Of a stretch of 38,133 nt of DNA, positions 1-8,069 are shown piece by piece. The position numbers and the translations under genes were made by a program. This DNA is from Mycobacterium sp. (GTDB lineage Bacteria > Actinomycetota > Actinomycetes > Mycobacteriales > Mycobacteriaceae), in assembly GCA_020438865.1 (NCBI GenBank), contig JAGQTU010000033.1:1-38133 (forward strand), written 5' to 3'. How positions within the stretch are numbered: the first letter of the stretch is position 1; every line of letters starts with the position of its first letter. Below the pieces are notes generated by a model. The model worked only from the letters and a program-made list of their open reading frames with translations. It was not told the DNA's origin and did no database searches.

Positions 1-1088
1 AGGTCGCGGCCGGGCCCGCCCAAGGGAAGCTCGAGCTGCTGGGCGCCGCCCCGGTCGATGTTGGACACCGCGAACCCGATCAGGGTGAGCCCCCGCTCGG
101 CGATCAGCGGAGCGGCCGCCGCCACCAGGCCGCGCGCCGCGGCCAGCAGCGGCGCGGTCGACGCGGTGGCCCCGGGCAACGTGTGCGAGCGGGTGACCCG
201 GGTGAAGTCGTCGAACCGGAGTCGCAGCACCACCGTGCGGCCGGTGCGGTTGGCCGCGCGCATCCGGCGGGTGATCCGGTCGATCAACCCGATGACCACG
301 GCGTCCAACTGGGTGGGCGGGTAGCGGCGCCTGCCCAGCGCCCGCTGGGCACCCACCGAGCGCCGGTGCCGGGTCGTGCTGACCCGGCGGCGGTCGATGT
401 TGCGGGATAGCGCGAACAGCTGCGCGCCCATCGCCCGGCCGACCAGGGACGCCAGCGTCGACTCGCTGAGCTCGGCCACCTGCGCGACGGTTTGGATGCC
501 GTGCGCCTGGAGTTTCTCGGCGGTCTTGGGACCCACCCCCCACAGCCGCCGGACCGCCAGCGGGTGCAGGAACGCCAGCTCGCGGTCCGGAGGCACCAAC
601 AGCAGTCCGTCCGGTTTGGCCACCTGACTGGCGACCTTCGCCAGGAACTTGGTACGGGCGATCCCCACGGTGATCGGCAGCCCCACCCGCTCGCGCACCT
701 GCTCGCGCAGCGTCGCCCCGATCTGCAGCGGCTCGCCGGAAAGCCGCCGCAGGCCGGCGACGTCGAGGAAAGCCTCGTCCACCGAAATGGGCTCCACCAG
801 TGGGGTGATGTCGCGGAAGACATCGAAAACGGCGTCGCTGGCGAGGCCGTAGGCCGTCATCCGCGGCGGGACGACGACGGCGGCGGGGCACAGCCGCCGG
901 GCCTGCCCACCGCTCATCGCGGTGCGCACCCCGTAGGCCTTCGCCTCATAGCTGGCCGCGAGCACCACGCCGCCGCCGACGATCACCGGCCGGCCGCGCA
1001 GCGTGGGATCGTCGCGCTGCTCGACCGATGCGTAGAACGAATCGAGATCAGCGTGCAGGATGCTCGCCCGCCCCTCGGACACGAACAC
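1..1088 (-). CDS. dinB: DNA polymerase IV, Y family (DinB), C-terminus cut by window edge
   Basis: Error-prone translesion polymerase that copies past damaged bases. Reading the minus strand from GTG at 1088 gives 362 residues running off the window. The palm carries the first metal ligand in ADLDSFYASVE (D14) and the catalytic pair in SVDEAFLDV (D104, E105). The steric-gate position is aromatic (Y19), so this is not the ribonucleotide-using DinB2 type, which has Leu there. The last visible residues, AQQLELPLG, match a beta-clamp-binding motif (QLxLPL), and little of the protein should be missing. A GTG at 1082 is an alternative start. It begins 24 nt after the upstream penicillin-binding protein stop, in the same direction, so the two are probably cotranscribed. 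M. smegmatis has several DinB paralogues; which one this is cannot be told here. Confidence 0.9.
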   Translation of the reverse strand, partial: MFVSEGRASILHADLDSFYASVEQRDDPTLRGRPVIVGGGVVLAASYEAKAYGVRTAMSGGQARRLCPAAVVVPPRMTAYGLASDAVFDVFRDITPLVEPISVDEAFLDVAGLRRLSGEPLQIGATLREQVRERVGLPITVGIARTKFLAKVASQVAKPDGLLLVPPDRELAFLHPLAVRRLWGVGPKTAEKLQAHGIQTVAQVAELSESTLASLVGRAMGAQLFALSRNIDRRRVSTTRHRRSVGAQRALGRRRYPPTQLDAVVIGLIDRITRRMRAANRTGRTVVLRLRFDDFTRVTRSHTLPGATASTAPLLAAARGLVAAAAPLIAERGLTLIGFAVSNIDRGGAQQLELPLGGPGRD

Positions 1089-1112
1089 ATGTTCGCATGC
1101 CGGTCCGACGGT

Positions 1113-3692
1113 CTACGGCGGCGGTGGCGGCGGCTCGGGTGGCGGCGGCTCGGGTGGCGGCGGTGGCGGCGGCTCGGGTGGCGGCGGTGGCGGCGGAGGA
1201 GGTGGCGGCGGTTCCGGCGCCGGCGGGGGTGGAGGTGGTGGCGGTGGCGTCGGGGCCATCATCGGGATGGTGATCGGCGGCAGGCCGGGGATCTCGATGA
1301 TCTGGACATCCGGCGGTGGGGGCGGCGGTGGCGGCGCCTCGGGCGGCGGCGCGTCGACCGGCCCGGTGTCCTGGACCGGCGGGCGGTACACCGGTGCGGG
1401 TGCGATCCCATTGCTGGTGTTGATCGTGATGATCGCCCCGGGGAACGTCTTGCCCTTGGGGTTGGTCCCCACGATGGCGCCGGCCCGCAGGTAGCTGTTG
1501 ACCGGCGACGGCTGGTCGGACACGACGAACCCGGCGTCCTGCAGCCGTTTGCGGGCGGCGTCGAAACTCATGCCGGTCACCACCGGCACCTCCTTGCCGC
1601 CGGTGCCGTCGACGTAGCGCGGATCGGTGGGCGGCAGCGCGACCGGGCCGAAGTCGGTCGCGATCGGCTTCATCGCCAGGAACCAGGTGCGGGCCGGTTC
1701 CTTACCGCCGTAGAGGTTTCCGTAGTCGCCGCACTTGCGCAGCGGGAAGGAGCACAGCCCACCGGGTTTCGGCGAGTCGTCGAAGATGTAATTCGCCGCG
1801 GCGTACTGGTTGGTGTAGCCGAGGAACCCCGACGAGCGGTGGGACTCGGTGGTCCCGGTCTTGCCCGACATCGGCAGGTTCCAGCCCACCGAGCCGGCCG
1901 AACCCGCGGCGGTGCCGCCGGTCGAGTCCTTGCCCAGGGCCACCGACAGGGTGTTGGCCAACCCCTCGGAAACCGCCTGTTCGCACTTCGCCTGCGGCAG
2001 GGGCACTTCCCGGCCCCGACGGTCGAAGACCTTGTCGATCGGACTGGGCGGGCACCAGGTTCCGCCGGAGGCCAGCGTCGCCGCCACGTTCGACAACTCC
2101 AGGGCGTTGAGTTCGAACGGCCCGAGGGTGAAGGAGCCGAGGTTCTGCCGTTTGATGTAGTCAGCCAGGCTCTCGTTGTTCTTCGGGTCGTAGGCGCGCG
2201 CCGTCCCCGGTTCGCCGTAGGAGCGCAGGCCGAGCCGGACGGCCATGTCGACCGCCCGCGCGACCCCGGTCTGCTGAATCAGCTTGGCGAAGGCCGTGTT
2301 CGGCGACTGGGCCAGTGCGTCACTGACGCTCATCTGGGCCGGGTAGCCGCCGGCGTTCTTCACGCACCAGGTCTGCGGCGGGCACCCGGGCAGGTTGCTG
2401 CTGCCCAGACCCTTGCCCTGGAACATGGCAGGCACGTCGAGTTGAGCATTGATGCCCATGCCCATGTCCAGCGCGGCGGCGGTGGTGAAGACCTTGAAGA
2501 TCGAGCCGGCGCCGTCGCCGACCAGTGAGAAAGGTTGGGGCTGAACGGTTTGGCCGGCATCGAGCTTCAGGCCGTAGCCGCGGTTATCGCCCATCGCCAG
2601 CACCCGGTGGGCGTCCTTGCCCGGGCGGATGACACTCATCACGCTGGCCACCCCGGTCAGCGTGGGACTGGCCACGGTGTCGATCGCCTGCTTGACGCTG
2701 TTCTGCACCTTGGGATCCAGCGTGGTGCGGATCAGGTACGCGTTGCGGGCGATCTCGTCGCGGCTGATCCCGGCGCGGGCAAGGTACTCCAGCGCGTAGT
2801 CGCAGAAGAAGCCGCGATCGCCGGCGGCGATGCAGCCCTGCGGCAGCGCGTTCGGTTGCGGCAGAATGCCAAGTGGTTGTTCCTTGGCGGCCCGCAGCGC
2901 GTCGGCCTGATCGGGCACGTTCTCGACCATGGTGTCCAGCACCACGTTTCGCCGGTCCAGTGCACCCTTCGGGTTGGTGTACGGGTTGAGCGCGCTGGTG
3001 GACTGCACCATGCCGGCCAGCAGGGCGGCCTGCTGCCAGTTCAGCTGCGCGGCATCGATACCGAAGTAGGTGCGCGCGGCGTCCTGCACGCCGTACGCGC
3101 CGTTGCCGAATGACACCAGGTTCAGATAGCGGGTCAGGATCTCCGGCTTGGTGAGGACCTTGTCCAGGGCGAGTGCCATCCGGATCTCGCGCAGCTTGCG
3201 GGCCGGTGTGGTTTCCACCGCCGCCTTGCGCTCGGCGTCGGTCTGTGCGTTCACCAGCAGGTTGTAGTTCTTCACGTACTGCTGCTCGATGGTCGAGCCG
3301 CCGCGGGTGTCGACCGCGCCCTGCAGGTAGCCCGCCAGCCCGGTCAGGGTGCCTTGCAGGTCGACGCCGTTGTGCTCGGCGAAGCGCTTGTCCTCGATCG
3401 AGACGATCGCCAGTTTCATGGTGTCGGCGATGCGGTTGGTAGGCACCTGCCAGCGCCGCTGCAGGTACAGCCAGGCGATCGGGTTGCCCGCCACGTCCAC
3501 CATGGTCGTGACCCCGGGAACGGTGCCGTCGATCAACTGGGCCGAGTCGTCGGCGGCCACTCCAGAGGCGTTGTTGACCACCACACCCAGGCCGCCGACG
3601 GCCGGGAACATCAGTGCGGCCAGCACGACTGCGGCCAGCCAGCAGTACCACACCGCTCGGGTGAGCACTCGCAGCCGCTTGTCGTCCGACAT
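1113..3692 (-). CDS. Bifunctional penicillin-binding protein, PonA2 type, with PASTA domain and proline tail
   Basis: Class A PBP of 859 residues that polymerises glycan strands and crosslinks peptides in the periplasm. In order: short cytoplasmic tail and one membrane helix (about 12-38); GT51 transglycosylase with catalytic Glu in SIEDKRFAEHNGVD (E100) and RGGSTIEQQ (130-138); transpeptidase with SIFK (S397), SPN (463-465) and KTGT (611-614); one PASTA domain (about 700-762); then a tail of about 90 residues that is mostly proline. The core closely resembles M. tuberculosis PonA2 (Rv3682, 810 aa), but PonA2 normally lies by whiB4, so this may be a PonA2-like paralogue. The long tail is unusual. 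The start ATG has no Shine-Dalgarno; TAATCT lies 6 nt upstream, suggesting leaderless mRNA. dinB follows closely. Confidence 0.93.
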   Translation of the reverse strand: MSDDKRLRVLTRAVWYCWLAAVVLAALMFPAVGGLGVVVNNASGVAADDSAQLIDGTVPGVTTMVDVAGNPIAWLYLQRRWQVPTNRIADTMKLAIVSIEDKRFAEHNGVDLQGTLTGLAGYLQGAVDTRGGSTIEQQYVKNYNLLVNAQTDAERKAAVETTPARKLREIRMALALDKVLTKPEILTRYLNLVSFGNGAYGVQDAARTYFGIDAAQLNWQQAALLAGMVQSTSALNPYTNPKGALDRRNVVLDTMVENVPDQADALRAAKEQPLGILPQPNALPQGCIAAGDRGFFCDYALEYLARAGISRDEIARNAYLIRTTLDPKVQNSVKQAIDTVASPTLTGVASVMSVIRPGKDAHRVLAMGDNRGYGLKLDAGQTVQPQPFSLVGDGAGSIFKVFTTAAALDMGMGINAQLDVPAMFQGKGLGSSNLPGCPPQTWCVKNAGGYPAQMSVSDALAQSPNTAFAKLIQQTGVARAVDMAVRLGLRSYGEPGTARAYDPKNNESLADYIKRQNLGSFTLGPFELNALELSNVAATLASGGTWCPPSPIDKVFDRRGREVPLPQAKCEQAVSEGLANTLSVALGKDSTGGTAAGSAGSVGWNLPMSGKTGTTESHRSSGFLGYTNQYAAANYIFDDSPKPGGLCSFPLRKCGDYGNLYGGKEPARTWFLAMKPIATDFGPVALPPTDPRYVDGTGGKEVPVVTGMSFDAARKRLQDAGFVVSDQPSPVNSYLRAGAIVGTNPKGKTFPGAIITINTSNGIAPAPVYRPPVQDTGPVDAPPPEAPPPPPPPPDVQIIEIPGLPPITIPMMAPTPPPPPPPPPAPEPPPPPPPPPPPPEPPPPPPPEPPPPEPPPPPP

Positions 3693-3698
3693 GCCGAT

Positions 3699-3704
3699 AG
3701 ATTA
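3699..3704 (-). promoter_or_regulatory. -10 element of the PonA2-type gene (leaderless)
   Basis: TAATCT on the minus strand, 6 nt before ATG 3692, fits the mycobacterial SigA -10 pattern TANNNT placed so that transcription would start at the start codon. No -35 was identified. Confidence 0.5.
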
Positions 3705-3769
3705 GGTGCCGGGGCTGGGGACGGCGTCATTAACCCCCGCGCCAAAAACGTCGGTGGGCCGGCCCCGCG

Positions 3770-4246
3770 TCACGGGGTGACGACGATCCCGTCGTCGTCG
3801 CTGTAGGCCAACTCCCCCGGCACGAACCGCACCCCGCCGAAACTGACCGGCACGTCGCGTTCCCCGGCGCCGGTCTTGGTGCTCTTCCGCGGGTTGGTGC
3901 CTAGGGCCTTGATACCGATGTCGAGGGTCTTCAGCGTCGCCGCATCGCGCACCGCGCCGTGCACGATCAGCCCGGACCAGCCGCTCACCCGGGCCAGCTC
4001 GGCGATCACGTCGCCCACCAGTGCCGCGTGTAGGGAGGCGTCGCCGTCGATCACCAGCACCCGGCCCGCACCCGGCTCGGACAGCACCGATTTCAACAGG
4101 GCGTTGTCCTCGAAACAGCGAACTGTGCTGATTGGTCCGGCGAACTCCGAGCGCCCGCCGAACTGGCGGAACTGGAGATCACAACTGCGGACGTCCGCTC
4201 CGATGTCGTCGACGAGATCGGCGGTGGCGCGGAAGCTGACGGTCAT
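3770..4246 (-). CDS. rraA: RraA-family protein (regulator of RNase E activity A)
   Basis: 158 residues, matching the full length of Rv3853 (RraA, historically misnamed MenG). RraA proteins are compact trimers with the HMG/CHA-aldolase fold; in E. coli RraA binds RNase E and slows RNA decay, while some relatives are true aldolases. Seen here: the conserved core [29 protein letters not shown] and the ending YSDDDGIVV. The start was taken at [16 protein letters not shown] because homologues begin there; an in-frame ATG five codons upstream (4261) is possible. It lies between the Hns gene and the penicillin-binding protein gene on the same strand, 19 nt after the Hns stop, so it may be cotranscribed with Hns. 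The role in RNA decay is inferred from family only. Confidence 0.92.
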   Translation of the reverse strand: MTVSFRATADLVDDIGADVRSCDLQFRQFGGRSEFAGPISTVRCFEDNALLKSVLSEPGAGRVLVIDGDASLHAALVGDVIAELARVSGWSGLIVHGAVRDAATLKTLDIGIKALGTNPRKSTKTGAGERDVPVSFGGVRFVPGELAYSDDDGIVVTP

Positions 4247-4265
4247 CCGGCCATTATGCAAGCGG

Positions 4266-4748
4266 CTATTCGTCGTCGTGGCGCCGCAGCCGACGGATCA
4301 GCAGCGCGAGCAACACGGTGACCGCGAACGCCACCGCGAACGGCAGCGGTGACCGACCGGAGTCCGACATCGTCGCCGGCAGCGGCCCACCGACCGCGTC
4401 GGCGGCCTGGTCGACCGTCGACTTCGCCTTGGCGGCGGCTTCCCGGGCGGCGGCCTGTGCCGGCGGCGGCGAACCGTTCCCGGCGGCCAATGCCGCATGC
4501 GGGGCCGGCGCGGTCAGGGCCGGGTGTTCGGCGGCCGGTTCGAGCGCGGGCGGCGGCGCCTTCTTCGCCGGGGCGGCCTTCTTCCCCGGGGTCTTCTTGG
4601 CCGCGGTCTTCTTCGCCGGGGCGGTCTTCTTCGCCGGGGTGGTCTTCTTGGTGGCCTTGGCCGGGGACTTCTTAGGCGGGGGCTGCTGCGGCGGCACAGG
4701 GGGCATGGCCTCGGCACCTTCGTCGGGCCGGTCCTGCGGGTCTGCCAT
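4266..4748 (-). CDS. hns: Lysine/alanine-rich membrane-anchored histone-like protein Hns (Rv3852 type)
   Basis: 160 residues. The N-terminus [11 protein letters not shown] resembles Rv3852. Residues about 25-75 are tandem KKTPAKK/PAKK blocks like the histone H1 or HupB tail, expected to bind DNA electrostatically. A Pro/Ala linker and an [18 protein letters not shown] helix follow, then one C-terminal membrane helix ([20 protein letters not shown]) with a positive cytoplasmic end. So it should tether to the inner face of the membrane. Rv3852 was named for H-NS-like behaviour but is not a sequence homologue of enterobacterial H-NS, and its part in nucleoid organisation is disputed. The start ATG at 4748 has AAGGAG about 7 nt upstream; longer in-frame starts are not needed. 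Confidence 0.88.
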   Translation of the reverse strand: MADPQDRPDEGAEAMPPVPPQQPPPKKSPAKATKKTTPAKKTAPAKKTAAKKTPGKKAAPAKKAPPPALEPAAEHPALTAPAPHAALAAGNGSPPPAQAAAREAAAKAKSTVDQAADAVGGPLPATMSDSGRSPLPFAVAFAVTVLLALLIRRLRRHDDE

Positions 4749-4878
4749 CGGGCTGCTCCTTCGCGGGGTCGTGTCGCGTACGCCTGCAGTGGTCCCCATC
4801 ATGCCAGTCGCCGTCTGCCCGTCGGTCGGCTTCAGCAGGTAACCGCCAGTGCTGCCAACCCCCGCCATCGGCCCGGTG

Positions 4879-5376
4879 TCACGAACGGCGCCGCAGCGCC
4901 CATATCGCGGCCCCAACCACCAGCAGGACGGCCCCGGCCAGGAACGGCCACACCGGAATCCCGTTGTCGGTCGGAGCGGATGCCGTCGACGGCCCGGGTG
5001 TGCCCGGGCCCGTCACCGATACCGTGAACGACCAGGACCCCGACACCACGTGGCCGTCGGCGGAGGTCACCCGATAGTTCACCGTGTAGCGGCCGGCCGG
5101 GCCCAGTGGGCGCAGCGCGACGCCGACCGTGGCGCCCTGCACCTCCGGCGGCCCGGACGACCACAGGTTGCCGTCCGGGCCGACCACCGTCATCGCGGCG
5201 AACGCGCTCTGCAACTGCTCGTTGAACGTCGCGGTGACCCGGGCCGGACCCGTGGTCAGCGTGGCGCCGTCGGCGGGGTCACTGGCCGTCAGAACGGCGT
5301 GCGCCCAGGCGGCCGGCGCCGCGGTGAGCGCCACCGTGACGACCAGCAGCACCGCCGCGAGCAGTCGCCGCGTCAT
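4879..5376 (-). CDS. CopC-domain copper-binding protein, membrane anchored
   Basis: About 165 residues: signal peptide (MTRRLLAAVLLVVTVALTAAPAAWA), a mature end beginning HAVLTASDPADGATL, a beta-sandwich ending SADGHVVSGSWSFTV, a Thr/Ser/Pro linker and a C-terminal membrane helix with RRR. The N-terminal His after signal cleavage and the His in DGHVVSG are the usual Cu(II) ligands of CopC/YobA proteins, which bind periplasmic copper. No CopD partner is next to it. The start is uncertain: ATG 5376 gives a normal signal peptide, and ATG 5433 would add 19 residues and begin 4 nt after the preceding stop. It is likely in one transcript with the DUF6474 gene upstream. Its position matches Rv3851, but I cannot confirm orthology. 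Confidence 0.82.
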   Translation of the reverse strand: MTRRLLAAVLLVVTVALTAAPAAWAHAVLTASDPADGATLTTGPARVTATFNEQLQSAFAAMTVVGPDGNLWSSGPPEVQGATVGVALRPLGPAGRYTVNYRVTSADGHVVSGSWSFTVSVTGPGTPGPSTASAPTDNGIPVWPFLAGAVLLVVGAAIWALRRRS

Positions 5377-5436
5377 GACCGGCGCCGCGCCGCGCAGCGG
5401 CGCACCGGGATCGGCCAGCGTGACGGACGACATCGG

Positions 5437-6093
5437 CTAGAGGACGCCGAGCCGGGCCATCAGGTCGGCATCGATGCCGTCGAGCTGTTCGATGATGGCC
5501 GCGTGCGCGGCGCGGCGCCGCGGGCCCGGCATGTTCTCGGCGGCGGTCACCGCGGCCGACAGGGCGGTGAGCCGCTCGGTCATGGCGGCGACGAACTGCT
5601 TGGTCTCGGCGTCCTTGGGCTTCTTGTCGGCCACCACCCGCAGCGAGTTCTCCGCGCCGGAGATCCGCGCCGACAGCTGCCCGCCCTGGCCGGAGAACTG
5701 GCCGAGTTGGCTCAGCGGCACCCCGAGGCGGTCGGCCCGGCGCTCGTCGATGGCCCCGCGTGCGGCGATCGCGGCCCGGTAGGCGACCGGGACGACGACC
5801 GGCGCCAGCAGCCGGGAAACCGTCAGCGCCCGGCGGATCCGGGTGGGGGAGAGGAGTTTGCCCTCGCGGGCGGCCTTCAGCTGGGTTTCGGCAACCTTCA
5901 CCGCGGCCCGGTCGGCGTCCCGCTGGGCCTGGAGCTGGGCTTTGATCGCCTTGGTCTCGGCGCGCTCGGTGGCCTTGATGCGGCGGGCCTCGTTCTTGGC
6001 GGCGAGCCGGGCCTCCAGCTTGGCGCGGGCCTTGATCGCACGGGCTTCCGCACGCCTCGTCGCACGGCTTTTCCGCTTCTTGAACAGGCCCAT
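5437..6093 (-). CDS. DUF6474 family protein (Rv3850-like)
   Basis: 218 residues, the same length I recall for Rv3850, function unknown. The first half (about 1-80) is very rich in Arg, Lys, Ala and Glu and should form one long basic helix or coiled coil (RRAEARAIKARAKLEARLAAKNEARRIK and onward). A hydrophobic stretch follows (LLAPVVVPVAYRAAIAARGA, about 95-115), perhaps a membrane hairpin, then an alpha-helical C-terminal domain. No catalytic motif is visible. GGGAGGCAG 6-13 nt before the ATG is a good ribosome-binding site. It heads a minus-strand run with the CopC, Hns and RraA genes and is divergent from the ImmA-like gene. Confidence 0.85.
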   Translation of the reverse strand: MGLFKKRKSRATRRAEARAIKARAKLEARLAAKNEARRIKATERAETKAIKAQLQAQRDADRAAVKVAETQLKAAREGKLLSPTRIRRALTVSRLLAPVVVPVAYRAAIAARGAIDERRADRLGVPLSQLGQFSGQGGQLSARISGAENSLRVVADKKPKDAETKQFVAAMTERLTALSAAVTAAENMPGPRRRAAHAAIIEQLDGIDADLMARLGVL

Positions 6094-6314
6094 CCGTGCT
6101 GCCTCCCGGGTAAGTCGTGGGCGGTCGGCAAGGGTGGCTCGCGACCGGATGGGCTAACCCTATCGTCCGGCTCAAGACGCACAATCACGACCTGCGGATA
6201 TGCCACAATGTTGCGAATGAACGCCGTCGGCGCACAGGTGCGCCGCAAACTCGAGGAAGACAAGACAGGGCTGTCGTCCGCACTCCGCGACGATTAGCCA
6301 GCCGGGGACAGCCC

Positions 6315-6350
6315 GGGGGAACCGGGGGATACCGGGGGATACCGGGGGAT
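6315..6350 (+). repeat. Tandem 10-bp repeat forming a G-quadruplex motif before the ImmA-like gene
   Basis: Three exact copies of ACCGGGGGAT (6321-6350) follow a degenerate copy. Together they place four runs of five G at 6315-6319, 6324-6328, 6334-6338 and 6344-6348, separated by 4, 5 and 5 nt. This fits the G-quadruplex rule, lies on the coding strand and sits just before the ribosome-binding site of the next gene. Confidence 0.85.
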
Positions 6351-6363
6351 AGAGGAAGCCGAC

Positions 6364-6855
6364 ATGCCCGCCAGCCGAGTAGTTACCAAAGCCGTGAGCG
6401 ACGTCCTGGACCTGGCGCCCCGGGACGGCGAGGTGTCGTTGATCCGGCTGGTCGAAGCCGTCGCCGACGAGCGGTCGCGACCCATCGAGATCACCACCGA
6501 CGACCTGCCGCCCGGTGTGTGCGGGCAATGGCGGCAGTACAGCGACCACGACGTGTTCCTCATTCAGCGCGGCCTGCCGACCTGGGACCGCACCCTGGCC
6601 CACGAACTCGGGCACCTGGTGCTCGGCCATGACGGCATGCTCGTCACCGACATGGCCCGGGAGGTCGCCGAGTTCGCCAGCGACGACCTGATCAGCTACA
6701 TGCTCAACCAGCGGACCGGGTGCATGGGCCCCAGCGGGGAGGACGCCGAGCAGGAGGCCGAGGACTTCGCGGCGCTGCTCATCTACCGGCTCGGCCGGCT
6801 GCCGTCCGACCGCTCCTCGATCGTGCAGGTGCGCCTCGGAGAGGCGTTTGGTTGA
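6364..6855 (+). CDS. ImmA/IrrE-like zinc metalloprotease
   Basis: 163 residues. HELGHLVLGH (H80, E81, H84) is the zincin motif, and EQEAEDFAALLIYRL supplies the usual downstream acidic ligand (E131) and family signature. ImmA/IrrE proteases typically cleave a partner repressor of the XRE type (ImmR, DdrO) to induce a mobile element or stress regulon; substrates vary. GAGGAAG lies about 6 nt before ATG 6364. The downstream membrane protein starts inside its stop codon (TTGA), so the two are one translational unit. An XRE-fold regulator, EspR, lies just beyond, convergent. In M. tuberculosis the flanking genes Rv3850 and espR are neighbours, so the pair looks inserted. Whether EspR or another protein is the substrate is unknown. 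Confidence 0.85.
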   Translation: MPASRVVTKAVSDVLDLAPRDGEVSLIRLVEAVADERSRPIEITTDDLPPGVCGQWRQYSDHDVFLIQRGLPTWDRTLAHELGHLVLGHDGMLVTDMAREVAEFASDDLISYMLNQRTGCMGPSGEDAEQEAEDFAALLIYRLGRLPSDRSSIVQVRLGEAFG

Positions 6856-8009
6856 TCGTTTGGGTGATCGCCGGCCTGCTGGGCATGGCCACCGGCCTGC
6901 GGATCGGGTGGGCGCTGGTCAACAAGCAGTCGGTGGTCAGTTCGGCGATGATTGTGGCGCTGGGCAACCTGGCGCTGGTGGCGGCCTTCAACTGGCCCCC
7001 GCTCACCGTGCTGATCGACCGGGCGCTGCATTGGCCAAACATCTCCGTCGGCCTGAGCCAGGTGGCGCTGGTCGGCTGCGCCGCGGGCAGTTGCGTGATG
7101 ATCACCAGCGTGGCCTCGCCGCACAGCCCGGCGGCCACTCGCCGGATCGCGATGTTCCAGTACGTCGTGGCGGCCGCCATCGCGGCCACCACGCTGGTGC
7201 TGTTCTTCCGGGCCGGCCAGCAGCCCGAGATGTCACCGCAGGAGTATCTGGGCCGTAACTCCGGCTCGTCGAGCAGCTCGCTGCCCTGGCTGCTCCCGTT
7301 GCTCTACGTGCTGTTCGCGCTGACCCTGATCTCCTGGGCGGGGATGCGGCACTCCAACCGCACCCGGCGCGGGCGGGCGCTGTTCCTGTTCACCCTGGGG
7401 ATCGCGCTGATCCTCGCGGCCACCGCCTACTTCCTGATGCGGGCGGTCGCCAGCACCCACCTGGTCGGCATCGGTACCGCGGCGACGCTCTTGGGCGTCG
7501 CCATGCTGATCGTCGCGCTGGGCTCGCTGCTGCCCGCGATCGAGGATTGGTTCGGCGGCCGGCGGGAGATGCGGATGATCGCCCCGATACTCAAGGAGCT
7601 CGAACGGCGGCAGCCGGACGTCGGTATCGGCGAGCGGCCGCGCGGCCCGCTGATCTTCCGCGTCGCCGAGCGGCTGTCGCTGATCTCCGATGCGCTGTAC
7701 CTGGAGGCCACCGACGCCCAGCAGGCGCTCACCGGTCGCGGGTTCGGTCCGGGTAACGAGCTGCTGGCGGACCTGGACCCGCCGGACGTCAGTCCCACCG
7801 AGCAGGCCATCGCGGTGGCCAAGTGGATCTACGCCGGCCGGGGGATACCGCGATCAGCAGACAACGCCGAGCGCCGTGAGGCGGATGCGACCTTCCCGGG
7901 CGTGGAGTGGCTGCGGCAGCCGGAGACCTTCTCCGACCGGGAGTGGATTCTCGAGATCGCGCAGCAGTACCGCTCGCTGGAGCGCTCCGGACACGTCAAG
8001 AGCCCGTGA
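6852..8009 (+). CDS. Seven-helix membrane protein coupled to ImmA-like protease (MAB_1171c-type)
   Basis: 385 residues from TTG 6852, which overlaps the preceding stop as TTGA and has GGAGAGG 7 nt upstream; starting here puts the first helix at the very N-terminus. Seven hydrophobic segments can be counted in the first 230 residues (from IVWVIAGLLGMATG to GVAMLIVALGSLLPAI), followed by a soluble C-terminal domain of about 150 residues (from EDWFGGRREMRMIAPILKEL). No transporter or enzyme motif is recognised. Similar proteins, called MAB_1171c-family putative transporters, often sit beside ImmA/IrrE proteases in actinobacteria (from memory). A sensor or transducer for the protease is a reasonable inference, not shown. 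The gene is convergent with espR. Confidence 0.8.
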   Translation: MIVWVIAGLLGMATGLRIGWALVNKQSVVSSAMIVALGNLALVAAFNWPPLTVLIDRALHWPNISVGLSQVALVGCAAGSCVMITSVASPHSPAATRRIAMFQYVVAAAIAATTLVLFFRAGQQPEMSPQEYLGRNSGSSSSSLPWLLPLLYVLFALTLISWAGMRHSNRTRRGRALFLFTLGIALILAATAYFLMRAVASTHLVGIGTAATLLGVAMLIVALGSLLPAIEDWFGGRREMRMIAPILKELERRQPDVGIGERPRGPLIFRVAERLSLISDALYLEATDAQQALTGRGFGPGNELLADLDPPDVSPTEQAIAVAKWIYAGRGIPRSADNAERREADATFPGVEWLRQPETFSDREWILEIAQQYRSLERSGHVKSP

Positions 8010-8069
8010 CGGCGCGGGTCCGTGACGGGCTCGTGACGTTGCGGGCGACCCGAGGGGCCGCGGCGCGGG

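Noticed and set aside
492-2528. Long open frame on the plus strand across dinB and the PBP gene
   Set aside because: It is antisense to two clear conserved proteins; the composition (Arg/Gly/His runs) is that of a GC-rich shadow frame.
6217-6297. Small plus-strand open frame of 26 residues before the ImmA-like gene
   Set aside because: No ribosome-binding site, no TANNNT at leaderless distance, and weaker third-position GC than nearby genes. It could be a leader peptide but cannot be supported.
8003-8037. Three CGTGAC repeats between the convergent seven-helix protein and espR genes
   Set aside because: Partly coding and with only a weak stem; likely coincidence in GC-rich DNA.
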